The notes below the pieces were generated by a model. It was not told where the DNA came from. It saw only the letters and a program-made list of their open reading frames with translations, and ran no database searches. Positions 24,055 through 34,992 of a stretch of DNA of 64,000 nucleotides are shown here, piece by piece (the first letter of the stretch is position 1; every line of letters starts with the position of its first letter). The stretch is from Thuidium tamariscinum (Eukaryota > Streptophyta > Bryopsida > Hypnales > Thuidiaceae): assembly GCA_947034885.2 (NCBI GenBank), contig OX344757.2, positions 20,826,001 to 20,890,000 of the forward strand, written 5' to 3'. The translations under genes were made by a program, and so were the position numbers.

Positions 24055-24785
24055 GGGTCATTACAAGAAACACCGGTTCTATTTCGCAACACATCGTGAA
24101 CCACTTTTTTGTTTTCCACTATAACTTTTGGAGATTAAGTCCAATGAACGTAAAAAATTTATTGAACATACCTAATTTGAATTTTATTAGATCCCTTATT
24201 TTTCAAAAATTAAAAAAATATATTTTATATTTAAAAAACATTTTTGTTGAGCTGCCACAAAATTATGTTTATGGTTATCATTACATTTGCAATGTCTAAA
24301 TTTAATGATTTGAAGACAAAACTTTCATGGTCTATTTGCATAGGTGTAAAACCTATAAATTTCAAATAAAAATCTAAAAATATATTTTTTTTATGTCCTC
24401 CACATGAGCACAAATTTTTTCCCGTGGCACGCAATTTTTGAACATTGTTGATGGTTCTAAGATCGTTCTTTTGGTCAAATCTCATCAAAATCAACTTTCC
24501 TCAAATGGCCAATTTTTAGTTTTTCTTAAAATTTATTTTCCTATTTTTTACAAATAAAAATGTGGATGTACTAATTTTCATGAGATTTTGCACTTTTCTG
24601 GATTTCCTACTTAGAGATTTTTCCTATGCCTTTCCTTTCTATGGTACCTTCTTCTTAAAGGTTTATACATAAAACATATTTTTCACTTAAAATTTTTTTT
24701 TTTCTAATTTTAAAGTACTCCCGAAAAAAAATAGACTACGTTTGAAAACACTACGCTTTTTGCACATTGTTTCTTGCAACGACCC
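24055..24785. mobile_element. 731-bp family TIR element, copy F
   Basis: A 731-bp element starting GGGTCATTACAAGAAACACC and ending TGTTTCTTGCAACGACCC, in the same orientation as copy E and closely similar to it throughout. Flanks are GTAA and TCAA, so the 4-bp duplication is not intact here. Confidence 0.75.
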
Positions 24786-24789
24786 TCAA

Positions 24790-26043
24790 AGCACATCTTC
24801 ATGATTTATCTTTAACATGTATATCTTTTATATACCAAATGATTGGTTGTCTTTTCCTAATTGTTTGAAACTTTGAATAGACTAATTTGTTCCCCATGTT
24901 TGTAACTATATTTGTCTATGCAACTAATGTGAAGGCATCTACAACTAATTTAGATCTTGTTCATCATCAAATGATATAATATTTGTGGTGTTTTGGAAAT
25001 GATTTCTAGATACACTCTTCGAATTCTTACTTTGGATAAACATCTTTAATTTGTATATCTACAATTTGACTCAAGGGGCTTAAAGTTTCTATATATAGAG
25101 TTTTTTTCTTTGGCTTTCATAATTATATCACAACCTGGGGAGATTACTTGTGATTTTTAGAAAATTATGTGAGTTAAAAGATAGGGTCTATTTAATTCAA
25201 AGAGAATAAATTTTATTTAATATATAAGACTACTATAGGGTCCTTGAAATGTCACATATTCTATTATATATAAATTAAGCTATGTATAAACATCATTTAA
25301 TAGGAAATTTTATTAATAAATTAGCCTTTAGAAATAGAGTTTGTACAAATTTTTTATTATACAATAAGTATAGATGTAGACAAATTTTCTTAAGTGAATG
25401 ATATAACTTACATAATTTAGTAAATTTAGGGATATTTTTCAAGAGATTTGTTGTTTCTATCAAATAATTCTAGCCTATATATACAAATCTTTCCATAAGT
25501 ATGCCAACTATATGACAGCATGTAAGAATCTACTATTCGAAGATAAAAGAATTGAGCTATAAATTTACAATGAGGTTGTACTATAGAGATTTGTGTTCAC
25601 ATGAAGTACTTGTTAAGAAATTGGTGTAGGGTTTGCAACATTTGGATTCATGAAATCTTTTCTATATTTTGATACTATAAACTGTAGATTTGCCTCAACT
25701 ACTTGAACATATACTTAAAAATGTTTAGAATCATCTGTTTTTTACTAGACTTTAATAAACACTATTTTATTTTTTTATTTTAAATTCAAAACCATTGCAA
25801 ATGCATATGTATAGATAAAATATATGGTCTCTATATTACAGTAGAGGTCATATTCTTGTGATAATCTATAGTGTTTTTAAAGAGTCAATTTTTCAGGTTG
25901 TTCATGTTACATTACTAGCAGGGTATTTTTTTTTCATTTCTTATGAAGTGTCAAAGTGGCGGTATTTCATTTTATTGTGGAGCTCCAAATCTCAACATTC
26001 ATCCATATATTGGATAGAAAATATCATATTAGCACGTAATACA
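24790..26043. other. AT-rich DNA, no gene seen
   Basis: Contains only short AT-rich open frames without motifs. Confidence 0.4.
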
Positions 26044-26295
26044 TACACTACAAGAAAATGGGGGTAAATATGACTGCAAAAAATGACTGTAAAATGACTA
26101 TTAGCAGTCATTTTTTGAAAATGTGACTATTAAGTGACTGTGACCTTTGTAGTCACTTGGAAGTCATTTTCATTGAGCTAAAATCTACAAGTGCCTAAAA
26201 TCTAGGAATGAGTATTATCACCATCTTTTTCTTTCTGGGTGAGCAATGGATGAAAAATAATGATTTGGAAAGTACTTTCTTTAAGGCTACATCCA

Positions 26296-26628
26296 CGTGG
26301 CTAGTCATTTGCCTGTTATTTTGAAGTCACGATGAACCCTTTATAAATCTCACGTAGACTGCCATGTGTCCAGTCATTTGGTAGTTACAATATAGTCGCA
26401 ATGGACCCTTTCTAAATCTGACGTAGACTGCCATGTGTCCAATCATTTGGTAGTCACAACATAGTCACGATAGACCCGTTTTGAATCTAACGTGGACTGC
26501 TACATATTCAGTCATTCAACAATTGAAGTGAAGTTGCATTTGACCCATGAAAAATACGACATGGACTACTATGCATGTTGTCAATCTGTAGTCATTTTTG
26601 AGTTGTAATAGAGTCATGGCGGAGTTGC
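26296..26628 (+). repeat. 69-bp subterminal tandem repeat of the CACTA element
   Basis: The motif CGTAGACTGCCATGTGTCCA and its variants start at 26353, 26422, 26491 and 26560, an exact 69-base period. A shortened earlier unit begins at 26296. Each unit holds a GTCATTTGGTAGT-like block and a GACCC block. These are plausible transposase-binding units. Confidence 0.8.
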
Positions 26629-28051
26629 GCTGAAGTCATTTCCAAGTCACAACGGATTTAAAAAAAATGTTAATTGCAACATACATCAAAATATCAAATG
26701 CCATACACCATACATAATATGCATACAAAATATGTCATACACAATGCACCATACAAAAAAATACCATATATAATATACCATATATAATACGCCATATTTG
26801 GCAAATGCAGTTTGGCTTCTAAAGCCACTTGATGTGATGATACAAAGAGGAAAAATGGAAAGCTTATATACAAGTGGGAGGATACAAGGCATGACAAACC
26901 ATATGGGATATCTAAAATGCAAGAATTGCATTAGAAATATTATTTTAGACTTCATTTACATGTAGTAAATCAACTTTTTTCAAAAAACTTTGAATTAAAA
27001 TAAGTTGACAAATTTGTTATACTTTTAGCTTCAAAAATTAGTTTTAGATTTTAGCCTTCAAATCAAAATTTGTGAGCATTTATGTTTACATTTCCAACCT
27101 TTTTTTCCAATATAGTAGCACAAAAAACGTGACAGAGTCATTTTCATGTTGAAACCGCAATGCATTACTGTAATACAACCTCTATATGACTAAATAGTAA
27201 ACATAGTCACATAGAAGTCATTGTTGATCCTATTGAATTAATATCATAGAACATTGGTATTAAGAAAGTTGATTCAATTACATGTGTCACTGAGGCCCTA
27301 AAGAGAGACTTCTTTATGAAATTTTATGCATATAGAAGATGTGAAAGTATATGATTTTTTGGCCAAAATTATATATTAAACACATAAATGTGCAAAAAAA
27401 TGTCATTTACTAGTCACGATTCATTTAAAGCCCTTGATCATTGTTGAAAAGTCATTTGGCCTTGAGGGATTAAATTATGTACTTCATATTAGAAAAAAAT
27501 TTAGCCCTCAAAAGGAATTGCTTTTCTTTGAGGAATTCCCCTCAACAAAATCCCAAGCTCCTAGCCCCTTTGGAGAACAATAGTCACTACAGTAGTCATC
27601 AATGATGGATAGTGACCTCATTAAAATGGTAATAAAAAAACTAATAATATTTTTAAAAATTAAAAAAAATAATTTTACTAGTCAAAAGTACAGAGTATTA
27701 AATAGTATTAAAATAATTTTAATATAATGATGAAATTAATAAAATAATAATAATCTTGAAAACAACATCTTTATGTGGTTATGTTGATTCCACATTAACC
27801 TCTAAAATTTAGGCATAAAAAAATGGATGTGCCTCGATCAACCTTGATTTTAACTTTCAATATAACCATTTTGGTATTTCACTTAAAATAAGAAAATGAA
27901 ACTTGAAAAATTTTCTTTCTATTTCAACTTAAAATTTTGAAAAATTCAAAACTTGAAAAATTTACTACAATTGCAAGTTCTATGTGTTGAAATCTATAAA
28001 AATACAATACATTGTCTTTTTCATTCATATTTTTTCTTTTCAAGATGGATA

Positions 28052-28889
28052 CCCCTAAGCGCTCAAACGACCATTTTCTGGTCGCTGCCTGACTTCGGGC
28101 AGAATTTTCGGGCAAAAAAAAAAACTTTTTTCAAATTTTTTTTTTTTCAGTTTTGAAAAAATTGGGTTTTCTTTCAACATTGATATTCAAAACTAAGATC
28201 AGTACGGTCAAACAAAAGTTATAGCAAAAAAAAGGAGAGATAGTACAAAGTGTCTAAAATTGCTTAGTGTTGAAAAACTTACTGTTGGGGGGAAGTACTG
28301 ATGCTCTCATTAGTAAATACTTTTTATTTTTTAACAAATAAATAAAAAACACAATTTTCACCAATCAAAAAAAATTTCAAATCCTAAAAATAGAAATTGT
28401 ATTTTTGGTGAATTTTTGAAGTTATATCTTCAAAATTCATTTGAAGAGAATCTATAAATATTTTTAAAATTTTAATCATATGGATACTTTCTACTTTTTG
28501 TGCTTTACATTATCTTCTTTGATGCTAACTTCAAAAATGTTGTAAAGCTTATATTTTATAACACATTTGTATTTTGTCTTAATCTCTTCAGCTTTTAGAG
28601 GTTGAATATTTTGCATTTTTTATGAATCAATAAGAAACACAATTTTGACCAATCAAAAAAAATTTCAAATCCTAAAAATAGAAATTGTATTTTTGGTGAA
28701 TTTTTGAAGTTATATCTTCAAAATTCATTTAAAAATACTCTAAAAATATTTTTTTTACTTTGACTGTATGGATACTTTCTACTTTTTGTGCTTTACATTA
28801 TCTTCTTAAATAATTACTTCAAAAAAGTTGTAACACTTATATTTTATAACACTTTTGTGTTTTGTCCTAACCCCTTGGACTTTTAGGGG
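28052..28889. mobile_element. TTAA-family element, copy iii, nested in the CACTA element
   Basis: About 838 bp from CCCCTAAGCGC to CTTTTAGGGG. The right flank is TTAA (28890-28893), but the left flank is GATA, so the duplication is decayed or one end is altered. The uninterrupted right arm of the host fold-back shows where it inserted. Confidence 0.6.
28350..28885 (+). repeat. 288-bp tandem duplication
   Basis: Two adjacent units (about 28,350-28,637 and 28,638-28,885). They share near-identical blocks such as AAATTTCAAATCCTAAAAAT, TTTTTGAAGTTATATCTTC and GGATACTTTCTACTTTTTGT, offset by 288 bases. It lies inside TTAA copy iii, and this internal duplication is not seen in the other copies. 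Confidence 0.8.
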
Positions 28890-31344
28890 TTAATTTGAAT
28901 TGCAAAATTAAGTTTTCCATTTTAATATTCATTAATGGTGAAAATTTCAAACTATTTCAATATATAATATTATAATTCATATAATTTCCTTAACTTTTAA
29001 CTTTAAAAGCATCACAACAATATGTAGTTTTCATCAAGCAATTTGTAGAAAAATAAAATATGTAGAAAGTGTAATTTTATAGCAAAAAAATTTCTTATTA
29101 AAGTATTAAATAAAAAAATTAATTTTCTTTCATAGCCAAATTTGACTTTGAGGGTTTGTTTGTTATAGTTGTTTTTGGTTTGAAATTTTTTTATATTCAA
29201 TTGAAAATTTTGCATAGTAATCTCCATTTATATTTGTACCTTTTGAAAAATTTGCAAGTTTTTTGGATTTATTTTGCTAATTTTATGTATTTATTTTTAA
29301 TTTTTGTAAGAGAATCATAACAATTAGAATTGTTCACAAAATCAATTGAAATTTTTGTTTCGATTGATAATCAATTATTGTTATAACTAATAATCAACTG
29401 TTGTTTCAATCGAATTTTTTATTCAATTGATTTTGTGATTTTTGTTTCAATTAGAATTTTTCACAAAATTAATTGAAACAAAAATATAAATTTTATATCA
29501 ATAAAATTCATAGTTTCTATTCCATTTGGTCAAACGTCATGCCTAAGCTAAAATTTTATATCAATATGAGAAATTTCAAATGATTTTGAGAGCAATTCCA
29601 ACTGTTATCATTTTTTTGCAAATTAAAAAAAAATAGAAAAATGATCTAGATTGTTTGAATTTATTTCAAGACATAAAAATAGGAATGGACATTAGGATGA
29701 AAAATTTCCAATTGATTATGATACTTTTAAAAGTAAAAACAACTATGACAAAGACTTTAAAGTCAAATTTGACTATGAAACCAAATTTAAATCTTTATTT
29801 CATAAAGTTATAAAATTTTGATATTTTTTCCAAATAGAACAAGGTATATTCTACCTATTAATTCTTTTTCAATTTTTTTTGACAAAAACTACAAATTATT
29901 GTGATTTTTAAAGTTAAAGGTTAAAAAATTATATCAATTATAAATTACATTAGAATAATCTAAATTTTTTATTTTCAATGAAGATTAGAATGGAAAACTT
30001 AGTTTTGCCATTTAATTTATAAATTCATTTGTAAGAGGAAAAAAATGATTGAAAAATACTACATATTGTATTCTTTGGATTTTAACAAATGAGGCTTGCA
30101 TTTGCAATAACTTTTTAAATTTTTAAATTTTTTCAAAATTCAAGTTGAAGTTGAAAGAAAACTTATCAAACTTCATTTTCTTAGTTTAAGTCAAATACTA
30201 AAAATGGTTATATAAAAAATTAGAATCAAGGTTGACCAAGGCATATCTACATTTTGGATGCATGTACTTATAAAGATAAAGAGTTAAATCTGAAAATTTT
30301 GTGATAGTGTAATGTTTTCAATATCAATTTTCTTTCAAAAAATATAATATTTTTATATCTTTTCATTTTGCTGTTTCATATGTTTTTAGCATTGCACTTT
30401 GCTAGCCTAAGAAGGTTTAAAAAAGAAATTGGCCTACATTTTCTTTAGTTTATCCAAGGTAGCAAGGACTCACAAGCCCTTTAAGCGCTCATTTTTTTAC
30501 CTAATGATTGTGTAAATAGTCAAGCTATAGTAATTTTTGTCATATTTCTACACCTTTCCTATACTCAAGTGTAAAAAGGACTATTTGCTAAGTCACTAAA
30601 ATACGAAACTTTGTTGAAGGTGCACACTAGTTCTAAAAAAGTCACCTTGAAGTTGGTCAGAAGTCACCCATATTTGCATAGTACAACTTCTTGTGACTCG
30701 CTTACGACTCTACCCTAAGCAATGGACACATCAACACAAAAAATCCACATAAGCAACATTTAAATTCCATCTTTTCCCTTTAGTGAATAAAAAGTCATTT
30801 AGTAGTCAAATTGAAGTCACAAAATATGACTGTGACTTTTTTAAGTGTAAAAGATGTGAATTGTTGATGAAGAACCGTTTACTAAATACAATTTCCATCT
30901 CATTTTCATCCTCCTATCGTGGCCACGACTAGGTAATGACTCAATTACAGTTTCTAATGCCCACAACATGCAATTAGAAGGGGACAATCATTTTTGAGTC
31001 ATTTTTGTGACTCACAGGGAGGGTGCTCGTGATTGCAAATCACTGCACAGTCACAATTTATCCCATTTTCTCGTAGTGATATCTTCCATTCTATTTTCAT
31101 CCATTATTTGGCGATTTCATCCACTATTTTAAGAAAATTGAAGTTTATTGGCGATTTCATCCAAAATTTTATTGTTTTTTTCCTATAGGCTTGGTGCTAG
31201 CCCAAAAAATTTGGTGCAATTTTTCACCAAATTGCTAGAAAAATAAATCTTGATTACTAGTAGTGGTGTTTTCCTTAGTTTCAATATCATAACTATGTTT
31301 AATGTTTCTATGATGTTTATTATTCACCATATCAAGTTGTTTAA

Positions 31345-32290
31345 CCCCTAAACCCCTAACCTCTATGTTTTCACCAAAATCGCTTCAAAACTGTCATTTC
31401 TTAGACAATTATCAAATTTAAAAAAAAAAACATTTTTTGACAAAATTAACCGTAGGATATTTTAGAGAACAAGTTTAAGAATATGTGGAAAAAATTTCAG
31501 AAATTTCCACCGTGTAGATTGCAAGATATTAGTGTTTGAAGTGACAAAAATCAATTTTTTACCACTGCGGAAATCCGGGCAGCTGCACTTCAGAAGACCA
31601 TATTTGTGTGGAAAAATGTCCAAAATGATTGTAACTCCTTGGATTCATTTTTCAAGTGAAGTTGACTACATGCCTGAAAATTTTCAGATCATTTGGAATT
31701 GTGAAACATATAGGATAAAAATAGTAAATAGAAAGAAGTAGAAAATGAGCCAAAATACTAAATTATTAACAATTTATTTATAAAGTTAAAAGAAGACAAT
31801 CCCAATGGTTGTAATGTTGTGTTAAACAATATACACCCAATGTTTTTATTTATTTTCAAAAATATTGAAAATTGAATTAAATAAAGAATTTCAAACTTTT
31901 TTTGTAGTGTAGAGATTTTATAACTAGCCTAAACTACCTCAAACCAAAAAACCTCATAACTTTTGACTCATTAATCCAAATGGAATGATTCAAAGATTCC
32001 CATTCCTGTATAAATCTAAAGAATCAATTTGAAATTTCACTTTTGAAAAAAAAGTTTTTTTAAAGAAGTTTTTTCAGCTGCCCAGGCTGCCCTCACTTCA
32101 AACAAAATGACATATCATGCCATAACTTTTTAACCGTGTAGTCAAAAGTTACAAAAATTGTTGGGCCTTGAAGCTACTCCTTGGACACATGTTGTATCAA
32201 ATTTTCAAAGAAAAAAAGAATAAACTCTATTCGTAGTGAGCTGCCCAAAATTTCTATGTTGCCAAAAAACACAGCTCAGGGCTTCAGGGG
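31345..32290. mobile_element. TTAA-flanked TIR element, copy iv
   Basis: A 946-bp element with ends CCCCTAAACCCC and GGCTTCAGGGG, flanked by TTAA on both sides (31341-31344 and 32291-32294). It is reversed relative to copy i. Its right part reads CTGCCCAAAATTTCTATGTTGCC, the inverse of the left landmark of copy i. Confidence 0.75.
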
Positions 32291-33145
32291 TTAAGATACA
32301 TGGTATAGAATTTAGAAATATTTAAAAGTATTGTTGCATTTCACATTTATATTTGTCATTTGAAATTGTACTACAATACAAGTAGTGCATATATTTAAAA
32401 AAAGTGTACATGTAAGACATTACTTTTATAGTGTATTGTAAATGGGTAGGTATGAAAAAATTAGACATATAAATTTTGTATATAAGATAGCCCAACTATA
32501 GAAACCAAATGACTGAATTTATATATATAAATGTAATAATTTTAATTACTATAATGAAGGTAAATACTAAATAGCCCCGTGTCAAATACCCTATTAACTC
32601 ATATGTATGCTTAACCCCTAAAAGCCCACTGTCCTCTTGGGGGACAATTTGGAGTTTGGGCAGGTTCTATAGACCTCAATTTTTAAAGAATTTTCTTGAA
32701 ACTTTCTCATAAGATAGGAAAACTGATTAGCTTTGTGGGAATATAATTTTTATTTCAAATTTTCAATTAATGCCTGGGAACAAAAGTTATACCACAAAAA
32801 GCATGGATTTTAACTCGGCGTGCAGAATAATAAATCCACAAAAACTTGAAATTTAATTTCTTAATTTTTAATCTTATAGATTTTATTTTTGTCTACGTGT
32901 GAAGCTTTGATTCACTCCATTTGGAGTAGTTATGTGAAAGTTATGAACAATCTTGTTTTCGGGCAGTTTTTGAAAAAATGACTTATAGGATTCATTTCTG
33001 AATGCAATTTCGACAATTTTTCAAAAAAATTGCTTGACGAGGTTATAATTTCTTACTAGAACAATCTCACCATTGGAATTATTGTGTTTCAATTCCATCT
33101 TAGAACTATTAACGATTTAATTTTTCTTTCAATCTTGAACCTACC

Positions 33146-33536
33146 TGTTATGACTATGTCATCTCATCTGGACGAGATTAGGACTTCATTGGACAAAACA
33201 GTTACAGGCACTTGGGAATCAGTTATATAGAGAGTTGATATAAAGTCCAGTGAAGGGGGCTTGTCCCTCACGCGACATATTTTCAACACGAACTCCTAAT
33301 TGTGAATTCTCTGATTCCAGTCCATGAGTTTGCGTCGAGGTATGTGAAGGAGCAAAGAGGGCGAGGAAATCCTGATGTGGTAATTAAGGTGATGGCAGGG
33401 ACAAGGCCGTGGAGCGAGGTGGGGAGGCGGCGCTGCTCCAGGAGAGAGTGACCGGGTCGGGAGGGGAGACGGATCCCCAGGATCGCCACTGCAGGAGGGC
33501 GCCTCGGGAGGACCGCCGGGGAAGCGCCTCGAGAGG
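33146..33536 (+). repeat. 5' LTR of copy A (portion shared with the 3' LTR)
   Basis: 391 bp shared with 38711-39101, with five differences that I can count. A TATA-like GTTATATAGAG lies near 33,225. The LTR must extend further right, because the matching 3' LTR is cut short; candidate ends are not obvious. Confidence 0.8.
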
Positions 33537-33895
33537 ATCGACGGGGCGGCAGGGCGGGAGCGGGGAGGGAGCGCCAGGTCGGAGGCGGGAGGAGACCGCC
33601 GGCTCGAAGGTCGGAGGAGCGCTGCCGCTGGGGGGAGCGACTGTGAGTTCTGGCAACGGACTGATAGTCCTGGCGGAATGACTGGGAGTTCAGGCAAGTA
33701 GTAATTGTGGAGCATCGATAGACTTGCAGGTTTGCTGCCGAATCCTGACATTATGTCGCGTTTGGACTGTCCATGCTCCAAGGGCAGTTGGTTCGATGTT
33801 GTCTATATTTGGATATTGGATCATGGTTGGATCTTGAGAATAAGCAAATTCATGCCTGAAGGATTGTGGTAACTCACATTGAAGTTGGAAAAGTG

Positions 33896-34975
33896 ATGGA
33901 TCGAGGAGGGGCTGAGGAAGGGGTCGTGCAGCCACCGGTGGAAGGAATGGAATCCGAATTGGCGGCTTTTATCCAGCAACAAGTCCAAGCTGTGTTTCAA
34001 ACGGCTATTCCTCATATTGTGCAACAGATTTCAGAGAGAGCTGGGGTACAACTTAATCAAATGTCCCCACCTATTACCATGAGAACGGAGGATCCACGAC
34101 AATCTGAAATCGGAGGACGCAATCAAGAGGTGTTGGGGAATAAAGATTCAAAGGTGGCAACGCCTGAAAAATTTGCAGGCAAGAAGGGCGGGGAGGTGTA
34201 TAAATGGTTTGCCCAACTTCGATTGGTGTTTCGAGGTAAGCCTCGGGCTTACCATCATGATGAGGACAAAATTGCTTATGCCCTTTCCTACATGACCGGT
34301 ACTGCTCAAAATTGGGCCATGCCAATTCTCCAAGCCCTTGATGAGGGTCATCCCCATGCATTATTAGAAGATTACAATGCTTTTCGAGAAGCGGTAATTG
34401 CTGTCTATGGGGAGATGGATCGGAAAAGTACAGCAGAGGATCGTCTTGGGAGGATTAGGCAAACGGGATCGGCCGCGGCATATATCTCTATGTTTAATGA
34501 ACATGCGGCCCAGGTGGATTGGAATGAATCCAGTTTGGTGGCCCGATTTCGTGCAGGGCTCAAGGAAGAAATTTTAGACTCAATTGCCACAGCAGAAACT
34601 CAACCGAAGCAACTCCAAGAATGGATGGCCATGGCATCCCGGATTGACGAGCGCTTGTGGGCACGACGCCAAGGACGGCGACCGTAGGTTCCATCATTCC
34701 ATTCAAGAGATTATATTGGGCGGTCTCAAGCCATCCCAAGCGGTTCGGAACCGGTACCCATGGAAATTGATGCTACCTATGGGACAACGGCGTTAGCAAA
34801 GACGGCAACTGAGCGTTTAGAGTATCAACGTCAGGGAAAATGCTGGGGTTGCGGATTACCCGGGCATGTTCGAGCCAGGTGTCCAACTAACCCCTCTAAA
34901 CCACTATCTCTTGCAGTAGTAGGAGAAGGGGAGGTGGGGGTCAATGAATCGGGAAAAGGCAAAGCCCGGGACTGA
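33896..34975 (+). pseudogene. gag: gag of copy A, with one in-frame stop
   Basis: Nucleocapsid/structural protein of the chromovirus. From the first ATG (33896) an open frame of 263 codons contains the Ty3-type gag domain (blocks KWFAQLRLVFRG, TGTAQNW, DYNAFREAV, FRAGLKEEI). A TAG at 34685-34687 interrupts it. The same frame then continues through PMEIDATY to a CCHC zinc knuckle, C-x2-C-x4-H-x4-C (CWGCGLPGHVRARC), and ends at TGA 34973-34975 inside the frameshift hairpin. The inverted copy B has the identical TAG, so the stop predates the duplication. It is either a disabling mutation or a readthrough stop; no CARYYA readthrough context follows it. Confidence 0.8.
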
Positions 34976-34992
34976 CCATTCAGTACCCGGGC
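34951..34992 (+). promoter_or_regulatory. -1 ribosomal frameshift signal between gag and pol
   Basis: Slippery heptamer GGGAAAA (34951-34957; zero-frame codons GGA AAA) and a 6-base spacer GGCAAA. Next is a hairpin: GCCCGGGACTGA (34964-34975) pairs with TCAGT-A-CCCGGGC (34980-34992), giving 12 base pairs with one bulged A and the 4-base loop CCAT. The gag stop TGA is the last part of the 5' stem strand. After a -1 shift the frame is open straight into pol. Copy B has the same signal on the minus strand (heptamer 41426-41432). Confidence 0.8.

Larger units (their letters stand above)
27830..30260. repeat. Long fold-back inside the CACTA element
   Basis: The left arm (about 27,830-28,051 plus 28,890-29,420) is the inverse of the right arm (about 29,440-30,260). 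Landmarks: ATCAACCTTGATTTTAACTT near 27,838 against its inverse near 30,225, and TTAACTTTTAACTTTAAAA near 28,993 against TTTTTAAAGTTAAAGGTTAA near 29,905. The apex, near 29,430, is rich in AATTGA/TCAATT words. The left arm is split by TTAA copy iii, which therefore arrived later. Confidence 0.65.
26044..31078. mobile_element. Large CACTA element without transposase
   Basis: Starts CACTACAAGAAAATGGG and ends CCCATTTTCTCGTAGTG, flanked by the 3-bp direct repeat ATA (26041-26043 and 31079-31081). Total 5,035 bp. Both subterminal regions are crowded with AGTCATTT / GTGACT words, the sub-terminal repeats typical of CACTA elements. No long reading frame survives, so it would depend on a transposase elsewhere. 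The interior holds a long fold-back and a nested TTAA element. Confidence 0.85.

Noticed and set aside
26296-26628. Regularly spaced repeats considered as a possible CRISPR-like array
   Set aside because: Units are contiguous 69-bp tandem copies without spacers, inside a CACTA terminus of a plant genome.
33296-33781. Proline/serine-rich frames on the minus strand across the LTR and leader
   Set aside because: Antisense frames of GC-rich LTR sequence, duplicated wherever the LTR is; no family resemblance.
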